A stretch of 64,000 nt of DNA from Hymenobacter metallilatus. GTDB lineage: Bacteria; Bacteroidota; Bacteroidia; Cytophagales; Hymenobacteraceae. The stretch spans positions 62,001 to 126,000 of the forward strand of contig NZ_RWIS01000008.1 of NCBI RefSeq assembly GCF_003944705.1, read 5' to 3'. Under the pieces are notes generated by a model. The model did no database searches. It worked only from the letters and a program-made list of their open reading frames with translations, and was not told the origin of the DNA. Positions 51,278 to 59,013 of this stretch are shown piece by piece. Each line of letters opens with the position of its first letter. Positions within the stretch are counted from its first letter, which is position 1. A program made the position numbers and the translations under genes.

Positions 51278-52363
51278 TTGCCCACTCATTTACGCCTTCT
51301 GTCATTGCGCACCGCTGCCCTTCTTGTTCTGCTTATCCTGATTTCCGGTGGTGCGTTTGGCCAAACCAGGGCCCGCAAAGCAGTAGCCCGGCGCGGCGAC
51401 GGAGTACAAGTACTGCTGCAGCGCTACGGCCTTAACACCCGCCAGCAGCAACAGCAGTTCCGGCAGCTGAATGCTGGCCGCCTGACGCCGGCCGGTGGCC
51501 TGGTGGTGGGCCGGAGCTACGTGCTGCCTGCTCCCGCATCCAGCATGAAACCCGCTGCGCCCGGGCGCAAAACAACTGCCCGCCTGCGTGCCTCCACTCG
51601 TGCTGCCCGGGGCAAAAGCACCCAGCCCCTGCTTCCGGCCACCTTGTTTGGGGCGGGCTACAGCCCGGTTCCGGTGCGCGACCGGGCCCTGCGGGGGGCC
51701 GTGTATTACCTCTCGCCCGGGCATGGCGGCCCCGACCCCGGTGCCATTGGCAAGTACGGCTCTTTCAAGCTGGCCGAAGATGAGTACGCCTACGACGTGA
51801 CCGTGCGCCTGGCCCGGGTACTATTGGAGCACGGCGCCACCGTGTATGTGCTAGTGCAGGACCCCAACGACGGTATCCGGGACCAGAATGTGCTACCCGT
51901 CGATTACGACGAGGTGACCTACCCGCGCCAGGTGATTCCGCTGAGTCAGCTGGGCCGCCTGCGTCAGCGCATTGCGCAGGTAAACAAGCTCTACGCCCAC
52001 CATAAAGGAGCCTACCAGCGCCTGCTGAGCCTGCACGTAGACAGCCGCAGCGAGGGCCAGAACATCGACGTGTTTTTTTACCACCACGCTAACAGCACGG
52101 CGGGGCTGCGGCTGGCCAAAAACATTCATAAGGTGTTCACCAACCGCTACAAGCGGGCCCAGCCCAACCGGCCCTATTCCGGCAATGTATCGGAGCGCGG
52201 CAGCCTGTACGAGGTGCGCACCAGCCACGCCCCGGCAGTGTTCATGGAGCTCGGCAACATCCGCAACGCCAAGGACCAGCGCCGCTTCGTGGTACCCGAC
52301 AACCGCCAGGCTTTGGCCAACTGGATTTACGAGGGCCTGCTGGCCGACTATACGGGGAGGTAG
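51278..52363 (+). CDS. N-acetylmuramoyl-L-alanine amidase (Amidase_3) with LysM-like domain
   Basis: This protein of about 361 residues is exported (signal region LRTAALLVLLILISGGAFG). It has a LysM-like region near 40-90 (GVQVLLQRYGL, GLVVGRSYVLP) and an Amidase_3 catalytic domain with YLSPGHGGPDPG (zinc His), AEDEYAYDV (Glu), LSLHVDSRSEG (His) and FMELGNIRNAKD (catalytic Glu). It cleaves the lactyl-alanine bond of peptidoglycan. No ATG precedes the signal region. I place the start at a TTG (51278), with a second TTG at 51305 possible. Confidence 0.88.
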   Translation: MPTHLRLLSLRTAALLVLLILISGGAFGQTRARKAVARRGDGVQVLLQRYGLNTRQQQQQFRQLNAGRLTPAGGLVVGRSYVLPAPASSMKPAAPGRKTTARLRASTRAARGKSTQPLLPATLFGAGYSPVPVRDRALRGAVYYLSPGHGGPDPGAIGKYGSFKLAEDEYAYDVTVRLARVLLEHGATVYVLVQDPNDGIRDQNVLPVDYDEVTYPRQVIPLSQLGRLRQRIAQVNKLYAHHKGAYQRLLSLHVDSRSEGQNIDVFFYHHANSTAGLRLAKNIHKVFTNRYKRAQPNRPYSGNVSERGSLYEVRTSHAPAVFMELGNIRNAKDQRRFVVPDNRQALANWIYEGLLADYTGR

Positions 52364-52372
52364 CCGTAAAAG

Positions 52373-52448
52373 ATGAATGCTGAGTTATGAGAGATGAATT
52401 GTTGGCTGTACTGGCCCGACAATTCATCTCTCATAACTCAGCATTCAT
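52373..52448. terminator. Perfect 30-bp-arm hairpin after the cell-wall amidase gene
   Basis: The arms at 52373-52402 and 52419-52448 are exact complements with a 16-base loop. It lies between convergent genes and is AT-richer than its surroundings. Confidence 0.75.
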
Positions 52449-52456
52449 AACTCCAT

Positions 52457-52786
52457 TTAGGGGTTCATCAGCAGAAACAGTAGGTTGTGGTAGAGAATAC
52501 CCTGCTCCCCGTCGTGGATGCCGTCGAGGCCGGCGTCTTCCAGTAGGGCCTCCACTTCTTCATACTCCTCCAGAAAGTCAATTTCGGGCTCTTCTTCGTC
52601 GGGATGCTGGGTATGCGTGAGGTAGCGCCGTTTCGGCTCCAGGGTGATGAACAGCTTACGAAAGCGCGTCTGGGCAATAAGCAGGGCCTCGTACGTAGCT
52701 ATTTCATCCTCATCAATGTGCACGTACACCGTGGTTTTTTCACTCTCGGGCGTGTGATGCAGGAAGCTGGCCAGGTCGATGCTCAT
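52457..52786 (-). CDS. Hypothetical acidic protein (109 aa)
   Basis: The 109-residue soluble protein is very acidic, with a glutamate-rich stretch EEEPEIDFLEEYEEVEALLE and earlier strands KTTVYVHIDEDEIATY and KLFITLEPKRRY. No signal peptide or membrane segment is present. I do not recognise the family. It is bracketed by a perfect hairpin on one side and divergent from the DUF3667 gene on the other. Confidence 0.7.
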   Translation of the reverse strand: MSIDLASFLHHTPESEKTTVYVHIDEDEIATYEALLIAQTRFRKLFITLEPKRRYLTHTQHPDEEEPEIDFLEEYEEVEALLEDAGLDGIHDGEQGILYHNLLFLLMNP

Positions 52787-52932
52787 AGCAGTGGGGCTGA
52801 GGGTGAAATACTGGCCGAAGGTACGGTATCCGGACGCGGCAACCCTAATCAGTCAGCTCCCAAGGGTAGTTACTTAACAGACAACCACATGGTTTTTCAG
52901 CTATATTTCCAGGGCACTACTGGCTACCTCCT

Positions 52933-53841
52933 ATGCAGACGCTTACCCAACCCCTTCCTTCCCACGTTTCGGATGCTCCGGCGCTGGCATCCGAACCCGT
53001 GGCACCGCATATCTGCCTGAACTGCGACTCTCCGGTGCCCGACCGGTATTGCGGGCATTGCGGGCAGGACGCACTCCATACCCACCGCCTAACCATGGCC
53101 GATATGCCCCACGACGTGCTGCATTCCATCTGGCACGTGGATAAGGGTATTCTGTACACGCTGAAAACCATGGTGCGCCGCCCGGGCCCCACTATCCGGG
53201 CCTACCTGGCCGGCAAGCGCGTCGACCATTTCCGGCCGCTGTCGTTGCTGTTTCTGGTGACGGGCGTGTACGCCTTGGTGTGCTCGGTGCTGCACATCCA
53301 GTTTCTGCCGCCCCGCGACCCTGCCATACCCGAGGCCGTGTGGCAGATGCAGCAAACTTCTACCACCTTTTTCATGAAGTACCTGAGCTGGTTTTACGTA
53401 GCTATGGTGCCGGTATGGGCACTGATGGCGCGGTGGTTTCTGCGGCGTGGGGGCTACAACTACGCTGAGTGCCTGATTATTGCGGCCTTTATTACGGCTA
53501 TCTGCAACTTCTTTGCTTTGCTATACGTGCCGGTGCTGTACCGGTACAGCGGCACCCCCCACATTGGTACTGCCAGCGTCCTGTTCATCTTGCCGGTGGT
53601 GGCTTACGCTACCTGGGCGTACGGCAGCCTACTTGCGCACACCAGCCTCAGCCTGGCTCGCCGCATGTGGTGCGGCTTTATGACGTATATGCTGGGCTAC
53701 CTGGTGTGCGTGCTGGCCATTGTATGTACCACCTACGCCCTGAACTGGTCTACCTTCAAGGAAGCTATGCGGCAGCAAGTAAAGCAGCAGATGGAGCAGC
53801 AGGCCCGGGCCGCCAAGGCTACCGCACCCACGCCACAGTAA
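52933..53841 (+). CDS. DUF3667 family membrane protein with zinc ribbon
   Basis: The 302-residue protein starts with a four-cysteine zinc-ribbon (CLNCDSPVPDRYCGHCGQD, residues 34-52), typical of DUF3667. The HRLTMADMPHDVLHSIWHVDKG element follows, then YTLKTMVRRPGPTIRAYLAG and about five membrane helices. It ends in a charged glutamine- and alanine-rich tail. The family is common in Bacteroidota and of unknown function. A 39-bp perfect hairpin separates it from the convergent deoxyhypusine-synthase-like gene. Confidence 0.9.
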   Translation: MQTLTQPLPSHVSDAPALASEPVAPHICLNCDSPVPDRYCGHCGQDALHTHRLTMADMPHDVLHSIWHVDKGILYTLKTMVRRPGPTIRAYLAGKRVDHFRPLSLLFLVTGVYALVCSVLHIQFLPPRDPAIPEAVWQMQQTSTTFFMKYLSWFYVAMVPVWALMARWFLRRGGYNYAECLIIAAFITAICNFFALLYVPVLYRYSGTPHIGTASVLFILPVVAYATWAYGSLLAHTSLSLARRMWCGFMTYMLGYLVCVLAIVCTTYALNWSTFKEAMRQQVKQQMEQQARAAKATAPTPQ

Positions 53842-53851
53842 CGCCCAGGCT

Positions 53852-53932
53852 TCCCGAATAGAATAGCCGAACGCAAAAGCCCGCCGCTGAATGTCAGCGG
53901 CGGGCTTTTGCGTTCGGCTATTCTATTCGGGA
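53852..53932. terminator. Perfect 39-bp-arm hairpin between convergent genes
   Basis: The arms at 53852-53890 and 53894-53932 are exact complements with a 3-base loop (ATG). The core GCCCGCCGCTGA/TCAGCGGCGGGC with A/T runs would serve as a terminator on both strands, for DUF3667 (+) and the deoxyhypusine-synthase-like gene (-). Confidence 0.85.
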
Positions 53933-53937
53933 GGCGC

Positions 53938-54909
53938 TTATTGGCCCAGTACCATGGCAAACACCAGTGGGGCTACAATGGTAGCGTCCGACTCGATGAT
54001 GAACTTAGGCGTATCCTGGCCCAGCTTGCCCCAGGTGATTTTCTCGTTGGGCACGGCACCGGAGTAGCTGCCGTAGCTGGTAGTAGAGTCCGAAATCTGG
54101 CAGAAGTAGCCCCACAGCGGCACGGAGGTACGGCCCAGGTCCTGGTGCAGCATGGGCACCACGCAGATGGGGAAATCACCGGCAATGCCGCCGCCAATCT
54201 GGAAGAAGCCGATTTTGCTTTCTTCGGTAGCCTGCTGGGTGTACCACTCGGCCAGGTAAATCATGTACTCAATGCCCGTGCGCACGGTGTGCACATTCTT
54301 CACGTCGCCCGAAATGACGTGGCCGGCAAAGATGTTGCCCAGCGTAGAGTCTTCCCAGCCGGGGCAGATGATGGGCAGGTTTTTCTCGGCGGCGGCCAGC
54401 ATCCAGCTGTCCTTGGGGTCAATCTGGTAATACTGCTCCAGCTCACCCGACTTCAGGATCTGGTAGAAGAACTCGTGGGGGAAGTACCGCTCGCCGGCCT
54501 TATCGGCCTTCTCCCAAAACTTCAGCACCGAGTGCTCCAGGCGGCGCATGGCTTCTTCCTCCGGAATGCAAGTGTCGGTTACGCGGTTCATGTGGCGCTC
54601 CAGCAGGGCCTGCTCGTCGGCGGGCGTCAGGTCGCGGTAGTTGGGCACCCGCTCGTAGAAGTCGTGGGCCACCAGGTTAAAGATATCCTCCTCCAGGTTA
54701 GCCCCGGTGCAGCTAATGATCTGCACTTTATCCTGACGGATCAGCTCGGCCAGCTGAATGCCCATTTCGGCGGTGCTCATGGCCCCGGCCAGGGTAATCA
54801 TCATTTTACCGCCCTCGGCCAAGTGCTTGTTATAGCCCTCAGCGGCATCAATCAGGGCAGCGGCGTTGAAGTGGCGGTAGTGGTGCTTGAGGAAGTTGGT
54901 TACGTTCAT
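53938..54909 (-). CDS. Deoxyhypusine synthase family protein
   Basis: The 323-residue protein matches the deoxyhypusine-synthase family (HMMs labelled DHS-like). It has NAD-binding GGGIAGDFPICVVPML near residue 235 and the conserved lysine in KITWGKLGQ near the C-terminus, the position of the DHS enzyme-imine lysine. Eukaryotic and archaeal DHS modify eIF5A, which bacteria lack. Bacterial relatives act on spermidine-derived products or have unknown substrates. There is no obvious polyamine operon nearby. The start at 54909 is a normal-length start. Confidence 0.9.
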   Translation of the reverse strand: MNVTNFLKHHYRHFNAAALIDAAEGYNKHLAEGGKMMITLAGAMSTAEMGIQLAELIRQDKVQIISCTGANLEEDIFNLVAHDFYERVPNYRDLTPADEQALLERHMNRVTDTCIPEEEAMRRLEHSVLKFWEKADKAGERYFPHEFFYQILKSGELEQYYQIDPKDSWMLAAAEKNLPIICPGWEDSTLGNIFAGHVISGDVKNVHTVRTGIEYMIYLAEWYTQQATEESKIGFFQIGGGIAGDFPICVVPMLHQDLGRTSVPLWGYFCQISDSTTSYGSYSGAVPNEKITWGKLGQDTPKFIIESDATIVAPLVFAMVLGQ

Positions 54910-55060
54910 CGAATCGTAGGTTCAGTGGTAGTGGGTGTCGGTGTTCTATCGGAAAAAGGGCCGGAATCGTTCAATATGGCAGGCAGTTGGCGAAGATTCT
55001 GCACAGGGTGCTACTGCGGCTGGGTTGCTTGCCATAACACGCCCCGGGCCGGTGAATACG

Positions 55061-55576
55061 CTACGGGCTGGCAGGCGAAATAGGTGGCTGCACCTGCGCA
55101 GCGGCGCTTTGCTTCAAAATGTACTCCAACAGCTGTTCCGGGTTCAGATTTACACCGCTCAGGTTCACGGACAGCATCGTGAAGCCCAACGCGGCGTTGG
55201 CGCTGGCCAGTCTGCGCTTCAGTGGCGGCAGGCGGCGCACGTACGCTTCCTCATTGTACAGCTGCAGGCAAATGAAGTACTCGTGGTTAATGCCCCGCAC
55301 GTAGGCATTGGCAATATCGGTCCAGGGAATGAGGCCCACGCCCAGGGTGCGGTCCAGGATGCCCGCATCCGATAGTTGCAGGCGGGGCCGGGTATCAAAA
55401 AACTGCCAAACGCCTACTACTGCGCACATGCCAAAAAAGGCAATGCTCACCAGCCCTAGCCCCCATTTGCCCTCAGTCACAATCATAAAAACGCCCATGG
55501 CCACAAACACCAGTCCGCCCAGCGTGAGCAGAGCGTAGCGCCAGCGCGAGTTGTGGAATATGAGATTCTCAGTCAT
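55061..55576 (-). CDS. STM3941-type two-helix membrane protein
   Basis: The 171-residue protein has two membrane helices near the N-terminus (YALLTLGGLVFVAMGVFMIV and GLGLVSIAFFGMCAVVGVWQF). A PH-like cytosolic domain follows with LQLSDAGILDRTLGVGLIPW, in a build matching the STM3941-type family of unknown function. The family assignment is from pattern recognition. A degenerate palindrome separates it from the upstream hslV gene, which is on the same strand. Confidence 0.75.
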   Translation of the reverse strand: MTENLIFHNSRWRYALLTLGGLVFVAMGVFMIVTEGKWGLGLVSIAFFGMCAVVGVWQFFDTRPRLQLSDAGILDRTLGVGLIPWTDIANAYVRGINHEYFICLQLYNEEAYVRRLPPLKRRLASANAALGFTMLSVNLSGVNLNPEQLLEYILKQSAAAQVQPPISPASP

Positions 55577-55628
55577 AGCGTGGAATGGGCATTACTACCT
55601 ACTCGTACTTCTTGCAGAGGTAAAAGAA

Positions 55629-55707
55629 CATCATGCTGTGCCTGTCGAAGTATCTTTACCAAACAACGTCTGCGCGGTGGAGATGCTTCAATGGACTCGG
55701 CATGATG
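55629..55707. repeat. Degenerate palindromic repeat next to hslV
   Basis: Two 32-base arms (55629-55660, 55676-55707) starting CATCATGC match as reverse complements at 24 of 32 positions. The words (CATGCTG, TCGAAG/GAAGCATCT) recall a dispersed palindromic family in Hymenobacter-like genomes. It ends 3 bases from the hslV stop and may now only serve as a weak terminator. Confidence 0.55.
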
Positions 55708-55709
55708 GG

Positions 55710-56246
55710 TTAGCTGGGCTCCTCAATCAGGAGGTTGTGGTTGGTGTAGATGCAGATGTCGGCGGCAATGTGCAGGGCTTCCTCCACCATCTGGCGGGCG
55801 GTGAGGTGGGGGGCGTGCTTTTTGAGGGCCAGGGCGGCGGCTTGGGCATACATGGCTCCCGAGCCGATGGCGGCCACGTCAGAATCAGGCTCCAGCACGT
55901 CGCCGGTGCCGGCAATGATGAGCAGCTCGTCCCGGTCGGCCACCACCATCATGGCTTCCAGCTTGCGCAGGTACTGGTCTTTGCGCCACTCCTTGGCCAG
56001 CTCAATGGCTGCGCGGCGCAGCTGCCCCCCGTAGCCACCCAGCTTTTCCTCAAACTTATCGAGCAGCATGAAGGCATCGGCAGTGGAGCCGGCAAAGCCG
56101 GTTACCACTTTACCCTCGTGCAGCTTACGCACTTTGCGTACGTTGCTCTTGGCTACGTGCTTATCCATGGTGGCCTGGCCGTCGGCGCCGAGGGCAATCT
56201 GGCCGTTGTGGCGCACACCCAGCACGGTAGTGGAACGGATTCTCAT
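55710..56246 (-). CDS. hslV: ATP-dependent protease subunit HslV (ClpQ)
   Basis: This 178-residue protein is the proteasome-like peptidase of the HslUV protease. The N-terminal region is removed to expose the catalytic threonine in STTVLGVRHNGQIALGADGQ (residues 5-24). Further typical segments are VTGFAGSTADAFMLLDKFE, VADRDELLIIAGTGDV and AAIGSGAMYAQAAALAL. Length is normal. The partner ATPase gene hslU is not adjacent, which is less usual. It is preceded by a long dispersed palindrome. Confidence 0.96.
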   Translation of the reverse strand: MRIRSTTVLGVRHNGQIALGADGQATMDKHVAKSNVRKVRKLHEGKVVTGFAGSTADAFMLLDKFEEKLGGYGGQLRRAAIELAKEWRKDQYLRKLEAMMVVADRDELLIIAGTGDVLEPDSDVAAIGSGAMYAQAAALALKKHAPHLTARQMVEEALHIAADICIYTNHNLLIEEPS

Positions 56247-56352
56247 GGCAAAATCAAAAAGGATACGGGTACTCTTCTGTAGGAAGCCGCAAAGCTACGG
56301 GAATCCGGCCGCAACGCCCAGCCGAAGCTTACCGGACCGCAACTCTATAAAT

Positions 56353-56448
56353 GTCATTCCGAGCGAAGCCGAGGAATCTTGCGGGCTGACGGTTGCAATG
56401 TTATTCAACCATCAGCCCGCAAGATTCCTCGGCTTCGCTCGGAATGAC
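56353..56448. repeat. Perfect palindrome of the CATTCCGAGC/GAGGAATCT family
   Basis: The arms at 56353-56389 and 56412-56448 are exact complements over 37 bases. Five more inner pairs (after one mismatch) extend the stem to a 10-base loop. The outer words GTCATTCCGAGCGAAG are the same as those of the copy at 3250-3323. It lies between the S9 peptidase stop (56467) and the hslV start (56246). Confidence 0.85.
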
Positions 56449-56466
56449 TGTTCTAATTAGCTACTC

Positions 56467-58800
56467 CTACTGCACCGCATTACGCGGGTCAGGCTGGGGC
56501 CTCATTTCGTAGTTCTGTGGAGGCTCGGCCCCGGCCAGATGCTGCACGAAGTAGTCCCAGCGGCGGCGCATCATGTAGGGCGAGTAGGTCCCGAAGCTGT
56601 GGCGGGCGTTAGGAAGCACTACCAAATCATAGCTCTTGTTGGCTTTGGTGAGAGCCTCCACTACCAGCCAGGTATTATAGGGCGGCACATTGTCATCCAT
56701 CAGGCCATGGGCCAGCAGGAGCTTGCCCTGCAGGTTTTTGGCGAAGGGCGCGTTGGCCTGGTTGTCGTAGTTGGTGGTGCCGTCGGGGTTGGTCTTGAGC
56801 AGGCCAATGTAGCGCTCCGCCCAGTCGTCCTCGTAGTTGCGGTTTTCGTGGTTGCCGGATTCCGAAATGCCCACCTTGAAGAACTCGGGGTAGCGAAACA
56901 GAGCCGCCGCCGTAGCGTAGCCCCCACCCGAGTGCCCCCAGATGCCCACCCGCTCCACATCCAGGTACGGATACCGCTGGGCCAGCTGCCGGATACCGCT
57001 TACCTGGTCCGACAGCGTATTCTCGGCCATATTGCCGTAGCAGGCATCGTGGTAGCTTTTGGAGCGCAGGGGGTTGCAGCTGCCCTCCAGCACCACCACC
57101 ACAAAGCCCAGCTCAGCCAGGGCCTGGTGGTCGTTGCGGGCCGTGGCAAACGACCAGCTGCCCACGCCCCCACCCTGGGGCCCGGGGTAGATGTAGTCGA
57201 TAACCGGGTACTTCTTGGCGGCGTCCAGGGCGGTGGGCGTAAACATCAGCCCGTACAGGTCGGTCTGCCCATCGGCGGCCTTTACGGTAACGGGCGTGGG
57301 CGCTTTCCAGCCAGTGGCGCTGAGGCGGGAAATATCGGTTTTCTCCAGGGTGGAGAGCAGCTTACCGTCGGCGGCGCGCAGCACCGTCTGGCCGGGCTTG
57401 TCGGGCTGGGAGTAGGTGTCAATAAAGTACTGGCCCGAGGGCGAGGGGGTTACCTGGTGGTTGCCGGGCTCGGGGGTGAGCAGCTTCAGGTTTTTGCCGT
57501 CCAGCCCAATGCGGTAGAGGTGGGTGAAGTAGGGGTTGCCCGGCTCCCGCCCGTCGGCCAGAAAGTACAGCTCCCGCTTCTGCTCATCCACGCCCAGCAG
57601 CTGCGTTACTACCCAGTTGCCCTTGGTAATCTGGCGCTTCACCTTGCCGGTGGTAGCATCGTAGAGGTACAGGTGGCCCCAGTTGTCGCGCTCCGAGTAC
57701 CAGATAATTTCCTTGCTCCGGGGCAGGTAGCGCCAGTTAATAGCGCCCTGGCCCGACTCGTACTGGGTGGCCACAGCTTCGGTGAATACCTCGCGCACGG
57801 TGCCGGTAGCAGCGTCGGCAATGCGAAATTTCTCCTCCTTATGGTCGCGTGAGGTCGAAACGAAGGCCAGCTCCCGGGCATCGGGGCTCCAGTCCACGTC
57901 ATCGAAGGTGCCACTGCTGGAAATATCGTCGGAAAGGGAGCCGCGGTGCGGGTCGGGGGCCATCTGGAAGCGCACCACTTTCGGGGTACCCACTTCAATG
58001 ACCACCCGCTCAATCATGGCAATGTCCTGGTCGCCGGGCAGGGGGTATTTCCAGCTGTCGAGGCGGGGGTGCCCGATGTTGGTGCTCACCAGGTACATAC
58101 TGCCCACGTTGCGCTGGTCCTGGCGGAAGGTGGCAATCTTGCGCGAGTCAGGCGACCAGCGCAGCACTGCTTTGTTACTGTGGCTCCAGCCGGCGTTGTC
58201 GGTGGCGTAGCCGTGATCCTTGGTCCCGTCGGTGGTGAGTTGGGTGAGCTGGTTGGTACCGGTGTTGCGCACCCACAGGTTGTCGTCCTTAATGAAAGCG
58301 GCCAGCTTCCCGTCCGGCGACTCCACCTCGTTGTCGGCGTTGGCCGGGGGCGCTGCCGGGGCCGCGTCGGGCGTCAGCTGCCCGCTTGCTACCTCGTACT
58401 TCCAGGCTTTACCAGCGGCGGCGAAGGCCAGGGTTTTCTCGTCGGGCGAGTAGGTGAAGCTGCGGAAGGGCAGGCGGCCGGCCTCGTAGGATTTGCCGCT
58501 GGCCGAAGACAGTGCGGCGGCCAGCTTGGCCTGGTCGAAGGCGGCCGTGCGGGTTTTGCGGGCCGGGTCTACCAGCACGTACTCACTCCCCCGGGCCGTG
58601 AGCACCCGGTACCAGAACCGGTCGTTGGCCAGCCAGTGTGGCTGCCCGATGCTGCCATCTACCAGGGCCGAGGTATGATAACCCAAAAAACGCTCGGCCC
58701 GGGCGTAATCCTGGGCCGTGAGCACGGGCCGCTGCTGAGCCGGGGCCGTGGCCGGAGCCAGCAACGCCGCGGCCGAAAGGGCCAGCAAATACTTGTGCAT
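56467..58800 (-). CDS. S9 family (DPP IV-like) peptidase
   Basis: The 777-residue exported protease has a signal peptide (residues 1-21, ending APAQ). A DPP IV-type beta-propeller (about 60-500) precedes a C-terminal alpha/beta-hydrolase domain. The catalytic Ser is in GIWGHSGGGYATAAAL, the Asp in HGLMDDNVPPYN and the His in NARHSFGTY. It removes X-Pro or X-Ala dipeptides or related oligopeptides in the periplasm. The start MHKYLLAL (58800) begins the signal peptide. Confidence 0.94.
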   Translation of the reverse strand: MHKYLLALSAAALLAPATAPAQQRPVLTAQDYARAERFLGYHTSALVDGSIGQPHWLANDRFWYRVLTARGSEYVLVDPARKTRTAAFDQAKLAAALSSASGKSYEAGRLPFRSFTYSPDEKTLAFAAAGKAWKYEVASGQLTPDAAPAAPPANADNEVESPDGKLAAFIKDDNLWVRNTGTNQLTQLTTDGTKDHGYATDNAGWSHSNKAVLRWSPDSRKIATFRQDQRNVGSMYLVSTNIGHPRLDSWKYPLPGDQDIAMIERVVIEVGTPKVVRFQMAPDPHRGSLSDDISSSGTFDDVDWSPDARELAFVSTSRDHKEEKFRIADAATGTVREVFTEAVATQYESGQGAINWRYLPRSKEIIWYSERDNWGHLYLYDATTGKVKRQITKGNWVVTQLLGVDEQKRELYFLADGREPGNPYFTHLYRIGLDGKNLKLLTPEPGNHQVTPSPSGQYFIDTYSQPDKPGQTVLRAADGKLLSTLEKTDISRLSATGWKAPTPVTVKAADGQTDLYGLMFTPTALDAAKKYPVIDYIYPGPQGGGVGSWSFATARNDHQALAELGFVVVVLEGSCNPLRSKSYHDACYGNMAENTLSDQVSGIRQLAQRYPYLDVERVGIWGHSGGGYATAAALFRYPEFFKVGISESGNHENRNYEDDWAERYIGLLKTNPDGTTNYDNQANAPFAKNLQGKLLLAHGLMDDNVPPYNTWLVVEALTKANKSYDLVVLPNARHSFGTYSPYMMRRRWDYFVQHLAGAEPPQNYEMRPQPDPRNAVQ

Positions 58801-58857
58801 AGAGTAATGAGCAGTGAACAATGAGCAATGAAAGCGGGGCGGCGAGAACCGAAGCTA

Positions 58858-58899
58858 CTGGAAGGTCATGCTTCAGCTGCGCTCAGCATGACCTTCCGG
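58858..58899. repeat. GGTCATGCT...AGCATGACC palindrome
   Basis: The 13-base arms GGAAGGTCATGCT (58860-58872) and AGCATGACCTTCC (58885-58897) are exact complements, plus a wobble and one more pair outside. The loop TCAGCTGCGCTC resembles another dispersed family. It sits in the gap between the peptidase and TonB receptor genes. Confidence 0.7.
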
Positions 58900-58923
58900 A
58901 AACTTAGCCATAACGCGCAAGCA

Positions 58924-59013
58924 AGTACGGCAGAACCCGGAAATATTCTTCCCTGATTCTGCCGTACTCATTACTCACTACTCACTACTCACTACTCACT
59001 ACTCACTACTCAA
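58924..59013. repeat. Hairpin followed by a 7-bp tandem repeat at the TonB gene stop
   Basis: AGTACGGCAGAA (58924-58935) pairs with TTCTGCCGTACT (58957-58968), a likely terminator for the minus-strand receptor gene. From 58965 the unit TACTCAC recurs seven times (first and last copies end in T and A). The stop codon at 59010-59012 lies in the last copy. Confidence 0.85.

Noticed and set aside
53908..55083. 391-residue plus-strand frame opposite the deoxyhypusine-synthase-like gene
   Set aside because: Antisense shadow of a conserved gene and it overlaps a terminator hairpin.
58965..59013. Possible CRISPR-like repeat array
   Set aside because: The unit is 7 bp with no spacers; it is a simple tandem repeat.
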